From an uncultured Spirochaetales bacterium (GTDB lineage: Bacteria; Spirochaetota; Spirochaetia; Sphaerochaetales; Sphaerochaetaceae), in assembly GCA_937902565.1 (NCBI GenBank), contig CALFMX010000208.1, positions 1 to 17,185 of the forward strand: a DNA stretch of 17,185 nucleotides. The letters are read 5' to 3'. Each line of letters starts with the position of its first letter. The stretch's first letter is position 1. This document shows, piece by piece, positions 7,083-14,871 of this stretch. Under the pieces are notes generated by a model, which saw only the letters and a program-made list of their open reading frames with translations, made no database searches and was not told where the DNA came from. Both the position numbers and the translations under genes were made by a program.

Positions 7083-7839
7083 CGAGGCGGTAACCACCCT
7101 TCATGAAAAGCGCGTCGTCATCGTCGGCTTGGGCGCAGTCGGTGGCATGTGCCTGGAGTCCCTGGTACGCAGCGGTGTCGGCTGGGTGCGCATCGTCGAC
7201 TTCGACACGGTGGGCATCACCAACATCAACCGACAGGTCCTGGCCACCCACGAGACGGTCGGACAGAGCAAGACCGACGTGGCGCATGCACGTATCAAGG
7301 CCATCAATCCCTACTGCACAGTCGATGTGCTCCCCCTCTTTGTCAACAACGACTCCGTCGACAGGGTGCTGGAGGGCCCGATCGATCTGGTCATCGACGC
7401 CATCGACTCACTCAATCCCAAGTGTGCCCTCCTCGAGGCGGCGTACAAACGTGGCATTCCCATCATCAGCAGCATGGGGGCTGCCCTGAGGCGCGACCCC
7501 TTCCTGGTACGCAGAGCGGACTTGATGGAGAGCTGGGGGTGCCCCTTGGCACGCGCGGTGCGGGCCAAGCTCAAGCGACGCGGCGTGGGCCGGGGCATCG
7601 AGGTGATTTTTAGCCCCGAAGAGGTGCACTACACCTACAGAAACCCCGAAGAGGAGGAGCACGCCGACTTCAATGAGCAGATCAGCGACCAGGGCAGACG
7701 ACGCAACGTCCTCGGAAGCCTGCCCACCGTCACCGCCGTCTTTGGCCAGAACCTCGCCCACCTCGCCCTCTCCAAGCTCCTCGAAGCCGAGATCCTGGAG
7801 GGGAGGGAGGCGTACAATCCCGCTACTCGACAAACGTGA
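7039..7839 (+). CDS. tcdA: TcdA/CsdL-like tRNA threonylcarbamoyladenosine dehydratase (ThiF/E1 family)
   Basis: A 266-residue ThiF/MoeB/HesA-family ATP-dependent enzyme that best fits TcdA. TcdA cyclises t6A37 to ct6A in ANN-decoding tRNAs, usually fed by the CsdA-CsdE sulphur system. Seen: RISRLLGDEAVTTL at the start, nucleotide loop GLGAVG (30-35), DFDTVGITNINRQ (NINRQ 62-66), conserved lysine K78, VIDAIDS (119-124) and ISSMGAALRRDPF. The last resembles TcdA rather than MoeB/ThiF, as does the lack of zinc-binding CxxC pairs. The start is GTG at 7039; earlier than the tatD stop codon, but the N-terminal FLRISRLLG is family sequence, so the 44-base overlap is real. It converges with the CBM9-like gene, overlapping its 3' end by 17 bases with no terminator between them. 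Confidence 0.9.
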   Translation: MQSEQFLRISRLLGDEAVTTLHEKRVVIVGLGAVGGMCLESLVRSGVGWVRIVDFDTVGITNINRQVLATHETVGQSKTDVAHARIKAINPYCTVDVLPLFVNNDSVDRVLEGPIDLVIDAIDSLNPKCALLEAAYKRGIPIISSMGAALRRDPFLVRRADLMESWGCPLARAVRAKLKRRGVGRGIEVIFSPEEVHYTYRNPEEEEHADFNEQISDQGRRRNVLGSLPTVTAVFGQNLAHLALSKLLEAEILEGREAYNPATRQT

Positions 7840-8425
7840 GCGGGATGAAGTACTCCGGGCGGTGGAAGTCCGGTGCGCTGGTCATGATCTCACCGGCGGC
7901 AAGGTAGTGGGGGACGGCAAGCTCGTCACCGCACTTGTAGAAGTTGCCCCGTAGCCTGACATCCTCCATCCGCTCACCCTCCTCAGAGAGGCCAAGGCCG
8001 ACCAGGTCGAGCACCAGGTCAGCACGCCACCGGCTCTGTAGGTTGGAGTTCTCCAGAATCGTCACCCCAAGGGGGATGGTATCGATATAGGAGGGGGAAA
8101 AGAACGTTCGATCCGCCCGCCCAGGGCCCCGGGCGACAAGCATCCTGCCCGAAGCGGAACACTCGACGTTCACATACTCATCCCTGCCCTCGCGCTGGAG
8201 GAAGGCCTCGACGCAACTATCCTTCCAGACCGCGTCGTTGTGGGCTGTCACCATCCGCCTGAGCTCCCGCTCGCGGACCATGAACCTGACATGGAGGCGT
8301 TGCCCCTCCCGGCGGAGGCGCACACTCGCCTCGATCCCCTCCCACTCCCCCCACTGGGGGAGCAACGGGATCGGGAGGGCTGTGTCCATCCCACCTTGAC
8401 CTATTCGAATCATCTCTGCACTCAT
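7823..8425 (-). CDS. CBM9-like carbohydrate-binding domain protein, no signal peptide
   Basis: A 200-residue protein that is essentially a single family-9-type carbohydrate-binding domain (beta sandwich, endoxylanase-like). Diagnostic pieces are AVWKDSCVEAFLQ (66-78), YVNVECSASGRML (84-96) and RLRGNFYKCGDEL (157-169), then PHY and PDFHRPEYF (185-193). This C-terminal block is strongly conserved in small CBM9-like proteins. No signal peptide or lipobox is present, so it seems cytoplasmic, unlike secreted xylan-binding CBM9 modules; its ligand and role are unknown. A TATACT -10-like hexamer (minus strand of 8432-8437) lies six bases before the ATG at 8425 and no ribosome site is seen, suggesting a leaderless message. 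An ATG four codons in (8413) is the alternative start. Confidence 0.8.
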   Translation of the reverse strand: MSAEMIRIGQGGMDTALPIPLLPQWGEWEGIEASVRLRREGQRLHVRFMVRERELRRMVTAHNDAVWKDSCVEAFLQREGRDEYVNVECSASGRMLVARGPGRADRTFFSPSYIDTIPLGVTILENSNLQSRWRADLVLDLVGLGLSEEGERMEDVRLRGNFYKCGDELAVPHYLAAGEIMTSAPDFHRPEYFIPLTFVE

Positions 8426-8524
8426 GGCTTGAGTATAGTGAACCGACCCCTTCTATCATAGTCCCGTTTGAAGCAAACCTCCTCCCTTTCCCCCTAAGGG
8501 GGTATCACAAAGAAGGAGTCTACC

Positions 8525-9520
8525 ATGAAAATCTTTCGCTTCCTTACCATCGCCCTTGTGGCACTCACCCTCATCGGTTGCCAGGAGGCCGGGGAGAGTA
8601 CCACCGACCTCCGTCTGCACCTCACCTCCCCCCGCTTCTCCCAGCGCTCGCTGATCCCGACTTCGGGAGATCTCACCATCGACCACTTCGTCATCGAGGC
8701 AGACGGGCCCAAGGAGCAGTCCGTCACGATCACCACCCATGATAAAGAGGTCCTCCTCGGCAACCTCTCCACCGGGTGGTGGACCATCAAGGCGACGGCG
8801 TACAACAGCAGCGATACAGCCCTCGTCTACGGCAGTACCACCGCCCTGCTGAGTGCGAAGACCAATCGGACCACCGTGGAGTTGGGCACGCTGGTGGGCA
8901 GCGGGGCGCTCGACCTCACCCTCATGTGGGATCCAGGCCAGGTTGCCGATGATGTGAGGGTGGAGTGTATCCTCTACGACCAGGACCTTAAAGAGGTGGC
9001 GATCGATCCCCTGGTGGTGGACAAGAAGGCGGGATCGGCCACCATCTCCTCAAATCTGGCAGCGGGTTCCTACTTTGTCCGCGTCCGCCTCTTCAGCCAG
9101 GAGACGGCGGTCAGCGGCGCCGGTGAGGCTGTGCGGATCATCGACAACACCACCAGCGACGGGACCATCGACCTCATCATCGGGGACCTCTCCACCGCCT
9201 ATACGCTGGTGGTGGTCAACAAGACCGGGCTGCCCATTGAGGGGACGGTGAGCGCGACCCCCGACCCCCCGGTTAGTGGGGAGGCGGTGACCATGGTGTG
9301 GCAGCCCATCGCCTTGGCCGAGGGCATACAGCTTGAGGACCTGGATATCACCTGGTATTGCGAAGGAGTAGAGGTGGCAAGCGGGTCGAGCACCTTCGTC
9401 TCGACCCCTGCCGCCGGCACCCACCGTTATGATGTAATCATCAACCATCCCACGCTCGGGAGCATGGGGTCGACCTCACTCCTCTGTACCATGCCCCTCA
9501 CGCTCAAAGGCGGCGAGTAG
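8525..9520 (+). CDS. Predicted surface or periplasmic lipoprotein of unknown function
   Basis: A 331-residue protein with a clear lipoprotein signal: KIFRF, a hydrophobic core, then LTLIGC with the lipidated Cys at residue 19. AAGGAG seven bases before ATG supports the start. The mature part looks like repeated beta-sandwich (Ig-like) modules: a first around 35-115 (LTIDHFVIEADG, then GWWTIKATAYN), a second around 120-205 (LDLTLMWDP, then GSYFVRVRLFS) and a third around 220-325 (AGTHRYDVIIN). Recurrent patterns such as G-W/Y-x-I/V-K/R-x-x-x-Y/F suggest related modules. Lipoproteins of this style, often many per genome, are typical of Sphaerochaeta-like spirochaetes. No enzyme motif is present, so binding or cell-surface structure is a guess. 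Its 3' end overlaps the convergent thioesterase gene by 45 bases. Confidence 0.85.
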   Translation: MKIFRFLTIALVALTLIGCQEAGESTTDLRLHLTSPRFSQRSLIPTSGDLTIDHFVIEADGPKEQSVTITTHDKEVLLGNLSTGWWTIKATAYNSSDTALVYGSTTALLSAKTNRTTVELGTLVGSGALDLTLMWDPGQVADDVRVECILYDQDLKEVAIDPLVVDKKAGSATISSNLAAGSYFVRVRLFSQETAVSGAGEAVRIIDNTTSDGTIDLIIGDLSTAYTLVVVNKTGLPIEGTVSATPDPPVSGEAVTMVWQPIALAEGIQLEDLDITWYCEGVEVASGSSTFVSTPAAGTHRYDVIINHPTLGSMGSTSLLCTMPLTLKGGE

Positions 9521-9913
9521 GTCCTCTCCCATCGGTGTGGGGCGACGTGTCGTGGCATCGATCGCCCCCACCCTGACCTTCAGCACACAGAGCACCGCGT
9601 CGCCTCGCTTCACCGTCTGGCGGAAGACCAAGGAGAAGCGCTTGATCGACTCGGCCACCGTCTCCACCTCCAAGAGGTCATCGAGGTAGGCGGGGCTCTG
9701 GTAGTCACAGCTGATCGACTTGACGACGAAGACGAGGTTCAGCGACTCGAAGAGGGTGGACTGTGCCCCCTCGAGGTTGTGCCGAGAGGCGATCTCACGC
9801 AGCATCTCGGTGCGGGCATGCTCGGCAAAGTCGAGGTAGCGTGCATGGTAGACGATACCACCGCAGTCGGTATCGCTGTAGTAGACACGCTGGTGGTAGC
9901 TATGCCTCATCAT
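9476..9913 (-). CDS. YbgC/FadM-type acyl-CoA thioesterase (hotdog fold)
   Basis: A 145-residue hotdog-fold thioesterase of the 4-hydroxybenzoyl-CoA thioesterase/YbgC group, hydrolysing acyl-CoA esters in the cytoplasm. The signature is YYSDTDCGGIVYHARYLDFA (11-30), with the likely catalytic Asp at D16, followed by EHARTEML. Length is normal. In many Gram-negatives ybgC sits with tol-pal, but here it is the last gene of the dapL-lysA cluster, and its ATG overlaps the lysA stop codon as ATGA (9910-9913). A metabolic link to lysine synthesis is not obvious. The substrate is unknown. The 3' end runs 45 bases into the convergent lipoprotein gene. Confidence 0.9.
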   Translation of the reverse strand: MMRHSYHQRVYYSDTDCGGIVYHARYLDFAEHARTEMLREIASRHNLEGAQSTLFESLNLVFVVKSISCDYQSPAYLDDLLEVETVAESIKRFSLVFRQTVKRGDAVLCVLKVRVGAIDATTRRPTPMGEDLLAAFEREGHGTEE

Positions 9914-11181
9914 ACGACCACCGGCGCACCCTCGAAGCGGAGCGTGGCGACGTAGTCGTCGTAGGTCTGGGCCCGCCGGATCATGTCAACCGAGCCATCG
10001 CGCCTGAGGAGGTACTCACTGCTGCGCAGCTTGGCGTTGTAGTTGAATCCCATCGCATGGCCATGGGCCCCGCTGTCATGGATCACCACCACATCGCCCT
10101 TCTCGATCTTTGGCAGCATCCGGTCGATGGCGAACTTGTCGTTGTTCTCACAGAGCGAACCGGTGACATCGTACATGTGGTCCGCCTTCTCCCTCTCCTT
10201 GCCGAGCACGGTGATGTGGTGGTAGGAGCCATAGAGGGCCGGGCGCATGAGGTTTGCCATGCTGGCATCGAGGCCGACGTACTCCTTGTACTTGCTCGTC
10301 ACATGCAGCACCCTGCTGACCAGGTAGCCGTAGGGGCCGGTAATGACCCGCCCGCACTCAAAGTAGATCTCCAGGGGGTCGAGGCCATTGGCCTTGATGA
10401 TTGTGCTGTAGAGGCGCTCCATCCCGGCGGAGACCTGGGAGAGGTCCATCGGCTTGTCCCCGGGTTTGTAGGGGATGCCGATGCCGCCGCCCATGTCGAT
10501 GAAGTCGATGCGCACCCCGGCCTCCTCCTTGATCCTCACCGCGAGGTTGAAGAGCATCCGGGCGGTCTCGACGATGTAGGAGCCATCGAGTTCATTGGAG
10601 GCCACCATGGTGTGGAGGCCGAAGCGCTCGACCCCCTTGGCCTTGGCAATCTTGTAGCAGTCGACGATCTGGTCGCTGGTCACCCCGTACTTCGCCTCCA
10701 CCGGATTGCCGATGATGGCGTTCCCGGTCCGGTCGGGGCCGGGGTTGTACCTGAAGCAGATCGTCTTGGGGAAGGTGCCGATCGCCTCCTCGAGGGCGTC
10801 GATGTGGGTGATGTCATCGAGGTTTATAATCGCGCCCATCTCATAGGCTGCACGAAACTCATCGGCGGGGGGGGCATTGTCGTCCTCGGCGAACCCGCGC
10901 GCGAGGATCTGGGGCCCGGCGAGCACCTTGCCCGTCGCGGAGTCCACGACGGCGAAGACGGACACGAAGCCCTCCTCGCCGAGGAGCTTGACGATCGTCG
11001 GATTGGGACACGCCTTGACGGCGAAGTAGTTGGTAAAACCCGGCGCCCAGCTGAAGAGGCGCTTGAATGCGCGGGCGTTGTCCACAATCGCCGCCTCATC
11101 ATAGAGATAGAATGGGGTGGGAAGCTGACCGGCGAGCTCCAACAGCTCACCGTGGCCCAGGGGTAGTCTCTTTTCACTCAT
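9910..11181 (-). CDS. lysA: Diaminopimelate decarboxylase, Bacteroidetes-type, with an anomalous internal segment
   Basis: A 423-residue fold-type III PLP enzyme converting meso-diaminopimelate to L-lysine. Features are the PLP lysine in YFAVKACPNP (K56), FGLHTMVASN, FIDMGGGIGIPYKPG, IYFECGR, NLMRPALYGSYHHI, SLCENNDKFA and HDSGAHGHAMGF. These match the LysA subgroup of Bacteroidetes and other DapL users, not E. coli-type LysA. Residues 73-101 do not fit. The family shows a D-C-S-S-x-x-E-L stretch and an MFSSN motif there; here the segment (VVDSATGKVLAGP ... ARGFAEDD) is unrelated and resembles actinobacterial RNase J, with all 29 codons ending in G or C. The frame is kept on both sides. As written the enzyme is probably inactive. 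The ATG overlaps the dapL stop codon (ATGA, 11178-11181). Confidence 0.88.
   Translation of the reverse strand: MSEKRLPLGHGELLELAGQLPTPFYLYDEAAIVDNARAFKRLFSWAPGFTNYFAVKACPNPTIVKLLGEEGFVSVFAVVDSATGKVLAGPQILARGFAEDDNAPPADEFRAAYEMGAIINLDDITHIDALEEAIGTFPKTICFRYNPGPDRTGNAIIGNPVEAKYGVTSDQIVDCYKIAKAKGVERFGLHTMVASNELDGSYIVETARMLFNLAVRIKEEAGVRIDFIDMGGGIGIPYKPGDKPMDLSQVSAGMERLYSTIIKANGLDPLEIYFECGRVITGPYGYLVSRVLHVTSKYKEYVGLDASMANLMRPALYGSYHHITVLGKEREKADHMYDVTGSLCENNDKFAIDRMLPKIEKGDVVVIHDSGAHGHAMGFNYNAKLRSSEYLLRRDGSVDMIRRAQTYDDYVATLRFEGAPVVV
10879..10965 (-). other. Foreign in-frame patch inside lysA (RNase J-like)
   Basis: 87 bases encode LysA residues 73-101. Left and right of it the protein is ordinary LysA; inside, the expected LysA residues are replaced rather than interrupted, and the length stays nearly the same. 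All 29 codons end in G or C, whereas flanking lysA codons are mixed (for example AAT, GAT, TTT, CGT nearby). The peptide recalls the conserved C-terminal GF-V-VVDS-TGKV-AGP-I-ARGF-EDD segment of actinobacterial ribonuclease J, by memory only. The preceding GEEGF could belong to either protein and may mark the crossover. The other two frames do not restore LysA sequence, so a pair of frameshifts is not the cause. Confidence 0.6.
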
Positions 11182-12407
11182 ATGCCTGCATTCTCCTTCA
11201 CGCTCTTCATTGCCTGTTCGACATCCTCACGATGGCCGTAGGATGAGAAGCGCACGTAGTGCTTCCCCGCCGGCCCGAAGCCGCCGCCGGGGGTGACCAC
11301 CACGTGGCAGCGCTCCAACAAGAGGTCGAAGAACGCCCAGCTATCCATATTGTTGGGGGTCTTCGCCCAGATATAGGGGCTGTTGGTCCCCCCGTAGACG
11401 GTGAGGCCCAGACTGGTCAGGCCATCGCGGATGATCTTCGCATTGCCGAGGTAGTACTCCACCAACGCCCGGCTCTCCTCGTAGCCCTTACCGAAGAGGG
11501 CGGCATAGGCTCCGCTCTGGCTGACGTTGCTCGCACCGTTGAAGAAGGTGCACTGGCGGCGGTTCCAGAGGCCGTTGAGGACCCCCGCCGCCCCATCCTC
11601 GCACTCCAGCTCGTGGGGAACGATCGTCCACCCGAGGCGCACCCCGGTAAACCCACTGAACTTGGAGAAGCTGGAGATCTCGATGGCGCAGCGCTTGGCC
11701 CCCTCCACCTCGTAGATCGACCGGGGGAATCCCTCCTCGGTGATATACTCGCTGTAGGCACTGTCGTAGATGATGACCGCCTTGTTGGCGATGGCGTAGT
11801 CGACGAAGGCCTTCACCTGCGCATGGTTCGCCACCGCTCCGGTGGGGTTGTTGGGATTGCAGAGGTAGATCAGGTCGACCTTCTCCTCGGGAGGGGTGGG
11901 GATGAAGCCCCCCTCCTCACTGGTGGAGAGGTAGACAAACCCATCGTACTGGCCCCGCTCGCTGTTGTAGGCGCCGCTGCGCCCGCCGACGACGTTGGAG
12001 TCGACGTAGACCGGATAGGCAGGATCCTGGATGGCAACGATATTGTCGGGCCCGAAGATCTGCTGGATATTGGCTGCATCGCTCTTCGCCCCGTCGCTGA
12101 TGAAGAATTCGGTGGGCTCAAGCGCAATACCCCATCGCTGGTAGTACTTGACCATCGCCTCCCTGAGGTAGGTATCGCCCTGCTCATCGCCGTAGCCGGT
12201 GTAGGTGGTACGGTCGCCGAGCTTGTCGATCTTCTCCTTCATCGCTCTCCGCACTGCCGGGGGCAGCGGTTCGGTGGTGTTGCCGATGCCCAGGCGCATG
12301 ACCGGGATGCCGGGGTTGCGCTTCTGCCATTGGGCGGTGCGTCGTGCGATTTCCGGGAAGAGATACCCACTTGCCAGCTTATTGAAGTTTGCATTGATTG
12401 TTGCCAT
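11178..12407 (-). CDS. dapL: LL-diaminopimelate aminotransferase
   Basis: A 409-residue fold-type I PLP aminotransferase. It makes LL-diaminopimelate directly from tetrahydrodipicolinate and glutamate, bypassing the DapD/C/E steps of the acyl pathway. The N-terminus (MATINANFNKLASGYLFPEI) is DapL-typical, as are RLGIGNTTEPLP (38-49), GYGDEQG (71-77), NPNNPTG (184-190), YDSAYSEYI and the PLP lysine in SSFSKFSGFTGVRLGW (K249). I start at ATG 12407 with AAGGAG about ten bases upstream. The frame is open 17 codons further, but those residues do not belong to the family and cover the leader. It is the first gene of dapL-lysA-thioesterase, downstream of a strong promoter. Confidence 0.95.
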   Translation of the reverse strand: MATINANFNKLASGYLFPEIARRTAQWQKRNPGIPVMRLGIGNTTEPLPPAVRRAMKEKIDKLGDRTTYTGYGDEQGDTYLREAMVKYYQRWGIALEPTEFFISDGAKSDAANIQQIFGPDNIVAIQDPAYPVYVDSNVVGGRSGAYNSERGQYDGFVYLSTSEEGGFIPTPPEEKVDLIYLCNPNNPTGAVANHAQVKAFVDYAIANKAVIIYDSAYSEYITEEGFPRSIYEVEGAKRCAIEISSFSKFSGFTGVRLGWTIVPHELECEDGAAGVLNGLWNRRQCTFFNGASNVSQSGAYAALFGKGYEESRALVEYYLGNAKIIRDGLTSLGLTVYGGTNSPYIWAKTPNNMDSWAFFDLLLERCHVVVTPGGGFGPAGKHYVRFSSYGHREDVEQAMKSVKENAGI

Positions 12408-12488
12408 GCAGATCCATCTCCTTGAAGGGGGGATTGCACCCCCGATGACATGAGCCAAAGGTTAGCAGAATGCAACATTTGTGTCTAT

Positions 12489-12517
12489 AGTATAACAGTT
12501 TGTTTTTATTGTAACAA
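12489..12517 (-). promoter_or_regulatory. Strong promoter of the dapL-lysA operon
   Basis: On the minus strand TTGTTA (12512-12517) and TATACT (12489-12494) are spaced by exactly 17 bases in the AT-rich gap behind topB. Transcription would start near 12482, giving a leader of about 75 bases before the dapL ATG. I see no lysine-riboswitch-sized structure in that short leader. Whether topB transcripts read through is unclear, since no terminator hairpin follows topB. Confidence 0.75.
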
Positions 12518-12523
12518 ATATGC

Positions 12524-14806
12524 TTACTTTTTCCCTTTTTTCCGGTCCCTTCGGTCCCGCTCTTCGCGCGCCTTCATGAAATCGGCGATGGAGCCGCCCC
12601 CCGAGGGGGTCTTCTCCACCAGATGGGGGGAGCCGTGGGCACTCTTCCACCCGCCCCGCTCCTCTCTCGCCCGCTCATCGCGTCGTTGCCGCTTGCTCGG
12701 GCGCACCACCTCGATGACCGTCTCCCAGTGGTAGGGGCGTGTCTCTGCCTCATCTCTCTTCTTCACGAGCACCACCCGCTTCTTCCCCTCCCCCTCCTCG
12801 GCCTTCTTGACCACCACCCGCTTTTTGGCGACCACGGGCGCGGCCTCATCAAAGACCCGCTTCTTGATCTCCCGCTCCTCATAGGCACAGGAGAGACGCT
12901 GGCAGATGTAGTGGTTCTGCCCCAAGGGGTCGATGACCTTCATCATCGGTCCCTCGCAGTGGGGGCAACGCTTCGAATCGATGAACTTCGGGTTGAAGAC
13001 CTCGCCGCTAGAGATCACCTGGGAGACGAGGGCCTTGGTGTTCTCCTTGATGTCGGCGATGAAGTGGGCACTCTCCTCGGTTCCCAGGGCGATGTTGCTC
13101 AGCCGCTGCTCCCACTCCCCGGTGAGGCGGACACTGCGCAGCTCTTCGGGTACCAGGCGTACCAGCTCCCTGCCCCGGGGGGTGGGGACCAGCTCCTTGC
13201 CCACCCGTTCGATGTAGTGGTTCTGGATGAGCTTCTCGATGATGTCGGCACGGGTTGCCGGTGTCCCGATCCCGCCACTCATCTGGCGTTTGATCGAAAG
13301 ATCATCCACCAGGCGCCCTGCATGCTCCATGGCAGAGAGGAGTGTCGCCTCGCTGTAGCGTGGCGGCGGTGAGGTGGCCAGCCGTCTCAGCCTCGTCTGT
13401 GCCACCATGAGGCGGTCCCCCTCAGAGAGGGTGAGCAGGTGGGGGCTGGCACTCTCCTCGTCCGCAGTGGCATCCGCCTGGGCACTGCGCTTTCCGATGA
13501 GGGCGGCAACCGAACGCCACCCCTGCTCGACTGGGACGGTCAGGCGTGCCTTGAAGGGGTAGCCGTCCACATCGATGGTGACGGTGGTGGTCTGGTAGCG
13601 GTAGTCGCCGCTGAGCACCTCCAAGAAGCGCAGGGCGATGAGCTCGAAGAGGGAGCGCTCCACCGCCGAGAGGCGGGAGAGGTCGACCATCTCCTCGGTG
13701 GGAATGATGGCGTGGTGGTCGCCGACCTTTGCATCCTGGACAAAGCGCTCCTCGTCGATGCGGAACCCCTCTTCAATATAGCGCTGGGAGAGGGGGGCAA
13801 AGGGGGTGCGTGACAAAGCGGCCAGGCGACTCTTCAGCGTCGGGACGATATCGGCGGTGATGTAGCGGCTATCGGTTCGCGGGTAGGTGACGATCCGGTG
13901 GCGCTCATAGAGGCCCTGCAGGGTATCGAGTGTCTCCTTTGCACTGAGGTCGAGCAAGAGGTTGGCATCGCGCTGCAGCTCGGTGAGGTCGTAGGCCAGG
14001 GGGGGCTCCTCAGCGCGGTCGGCCCGCTCAACTGAGACGACCCGTCCCTCGCGCGCGGGCAACGAGGTCTCAAGGCGTGTGGCAAGCGCCTCGTCGGTGA
14101 TCCGCACCGAGGTGGGCTCAGGGTAGTAGGAGGCCCAGAAGTGGGTAAAGTCTGCCCGCAGCGTCCAATAGAAGGCGCCGGCGAACGATTCAATCTCATC
14201 CTCGCGGCTGGTCATCAGGGCAAGGGTCGGTGTCTGCACCCGCCCGGCCGAGAGGCGGGCATCATAGGCGCAGGTCATCGCCCGGGTGACGTTCATCCCC
14301 ACATACCAATCTGCTGCCGCCCTGCTCTCTGCCGCCTCATAGAGGTTGTCATAGAGCGACCCCTCCTTGAGATTGGCAAACCCCTCGGCGATCGCGCCAC
14401 TGGTCTGGCTGCTGATCCAGAGGCGCTCGGTGGCCCCCTGCCAGCCGGCAAGCTTCATGATCCAACGGGCCACCAGCTCCCCCTCACGCCCGGCATCGGT
14501 GGCGATGACCAGAGTGGAGACATCGCTGCGGGCCATGAGGGTCTTGACGACCTCCAGCTGCCCGCTTGTCTGCTCGATGGGCACCTGGATCAACGTGGAC
14601 GGCAGCATCGGCAGGTCCTTCAAGCTCCAGCGCCGCCACCGCTCGGTATAGACATCGGGGTTGGCCAATTCGACCAGATGGCCCAGGGCCCAGGTGACGA
14701 TATAGGCGTCACCCTCCATGTATCCATCCATGCGCCGGTTGCATCCGAGCGCCTGGGCGAGCTGGCGCCCCACACTCGGTTTCTCTGCCAAGACAAGCTT
14801 CTTCAC
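12524..14806 (-). CDS. topB: DNA topoisomerase III (type IA), Firmicutes-like TopB
   Basis: A 760-residue type IA topoisomerase, relaxing or decatenating DNA through a 5'-phosphotyrosine intermediate. The Toprim domain spans about 1-130 with KLVLAEKPSVGRQLA at the start and ATDAGREGELVARW (102-115) holding the metal-binding acids. RLSAGRVQTPTLALM (184-198) and the catalytic Tyr308 in TYPRTDSRYI follow. Residues 614-640 form one C4 zinc ribbon (C614, C617, C635, C640). The last ~110 residues are a low-complexity Lys/Arg/Glu tail, likely for nucleic-acid contact and longer than in most TopB. I start at GTG 14806, not the upstream ATG at 14857, because GGAGG lies eight bases before the GTG and MKKLVLAEKPS is the conserved start. 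A 10-bp dyad lies in its leader. The plasmid/Firmicutes-type sequence hints at past transfer. Confidence 0.93.
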   Translation of the reverse strand: MKKLVLAEKPSVGRQLAQALGCNRRMDGYMEGDAYIVTWALGHLVELANPDVYTERWRRWSLKDLPMLPSTLIQVPIEQTSGQLEVVKTLMARSDVSTLVIATDAGREGELVARWIMKLAGWQGATERLWISSQTSGAIAEGFANLKEGSLYDNLYEAAESRAAADWYVGMNVTRAMTCAYDARLSAGRVQTPTLALMTSREDEIESFAGAFYWTLRADFTHFWASYYPEPTSVRITDEALATRLETSLPAREGRVVSVERADRAEEPPLAYDLTELQRDANLLLDLSAKETLDTLQGLYERHRIVTYPRTDSRYITADIVPTLKSRLAALSRTPFAPLSQRYIEEGFRIDEERFVQDAKVGDHHAIIPTEEMVDLSRLSAVERSLFELIALRFLEVLSGDYRYQTTTVTIDVDGYPFKARLTVPVEQGWRSVAALIGKRSAQADATADEESASPHLLTLSEGDRLMVAQTRLRRLATSPPPRYSEATLLSAMEHAGRLVDDLSIKRQMSGGIGTPATRADIIEKLIQNHYIERVGKELVPTPRGRELVRLVPEELRSVRLTGEWEQRLSNIALGTEESAHFIADIKENTKALVSQVISSGEVFNPKFIDSKRCPHCEGPMMKVIDPLGQNHYICQRLSCAYEEREIKKRVFDEAAPVVAKKRVVVKKAEEGEGKKRVVLVKKRDEAETRPYHWETVIEVVRPSKRQRRDERAREERGGWKSAHGSPHLVEKTPSGGGSIADFMKAREERDRRDRKKGKK

Positions 14807-14830
14807 CTTTAGATCCTCCACTCCACAGAT

Positions 14831-14871
14831 GATACCGACCCGCCCAATCTCTGGCAAGGCTGGTCGGTATC
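14831..14871 (-). promoter_or_regulatory. Perfect 10-bp dyad in the topB leader
   Basis: GATACCGACC (14831-14840) and its exact inverse GGTCGGTATC (14862-14871) flank 21 bases. No T-tract follows on either strand, so it is not an ordinary terminator. In the topB transcript it would form a hairpin ending 24 bases before the GTG start; as DNA, the half-sites are about three helical turns apart. It could be an operator or a translation-control hairpin. No regulator is identified. Confidence 0.5.

Noticed and set aside
8466..8502. Small hairpins GTTTG/CAAAC and CCCCC/GGGGG before the lipoprotein gene
   Set aside because: Stems of only five base pairs with no T-tract; too short to call a terminator or regulatory RNA.
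10879..10965. Two compensating frameshifts as the cause of the odd LysA segment
   Set aside because: I translated the other two minus-strand frames of this stretch; neither gives the expected D-C-S-S-x-x-E-L sequence, so substitution of foreign DNA fits better.
9763..11166. 467-codon plus-strand open frame opposite lysA
   Set aside because: Antisense shadow; lysA on the minus strand carries clear PLP-enzyme motifs across the same stretch.
14806..14857. Upstream ATG of topB adding 17 residues
   Set aside because: The extra residues are not family sequence and would cover the ribosome site and part of the leader dyad; the GTG at 14806 has a well-spaced GGAGG.
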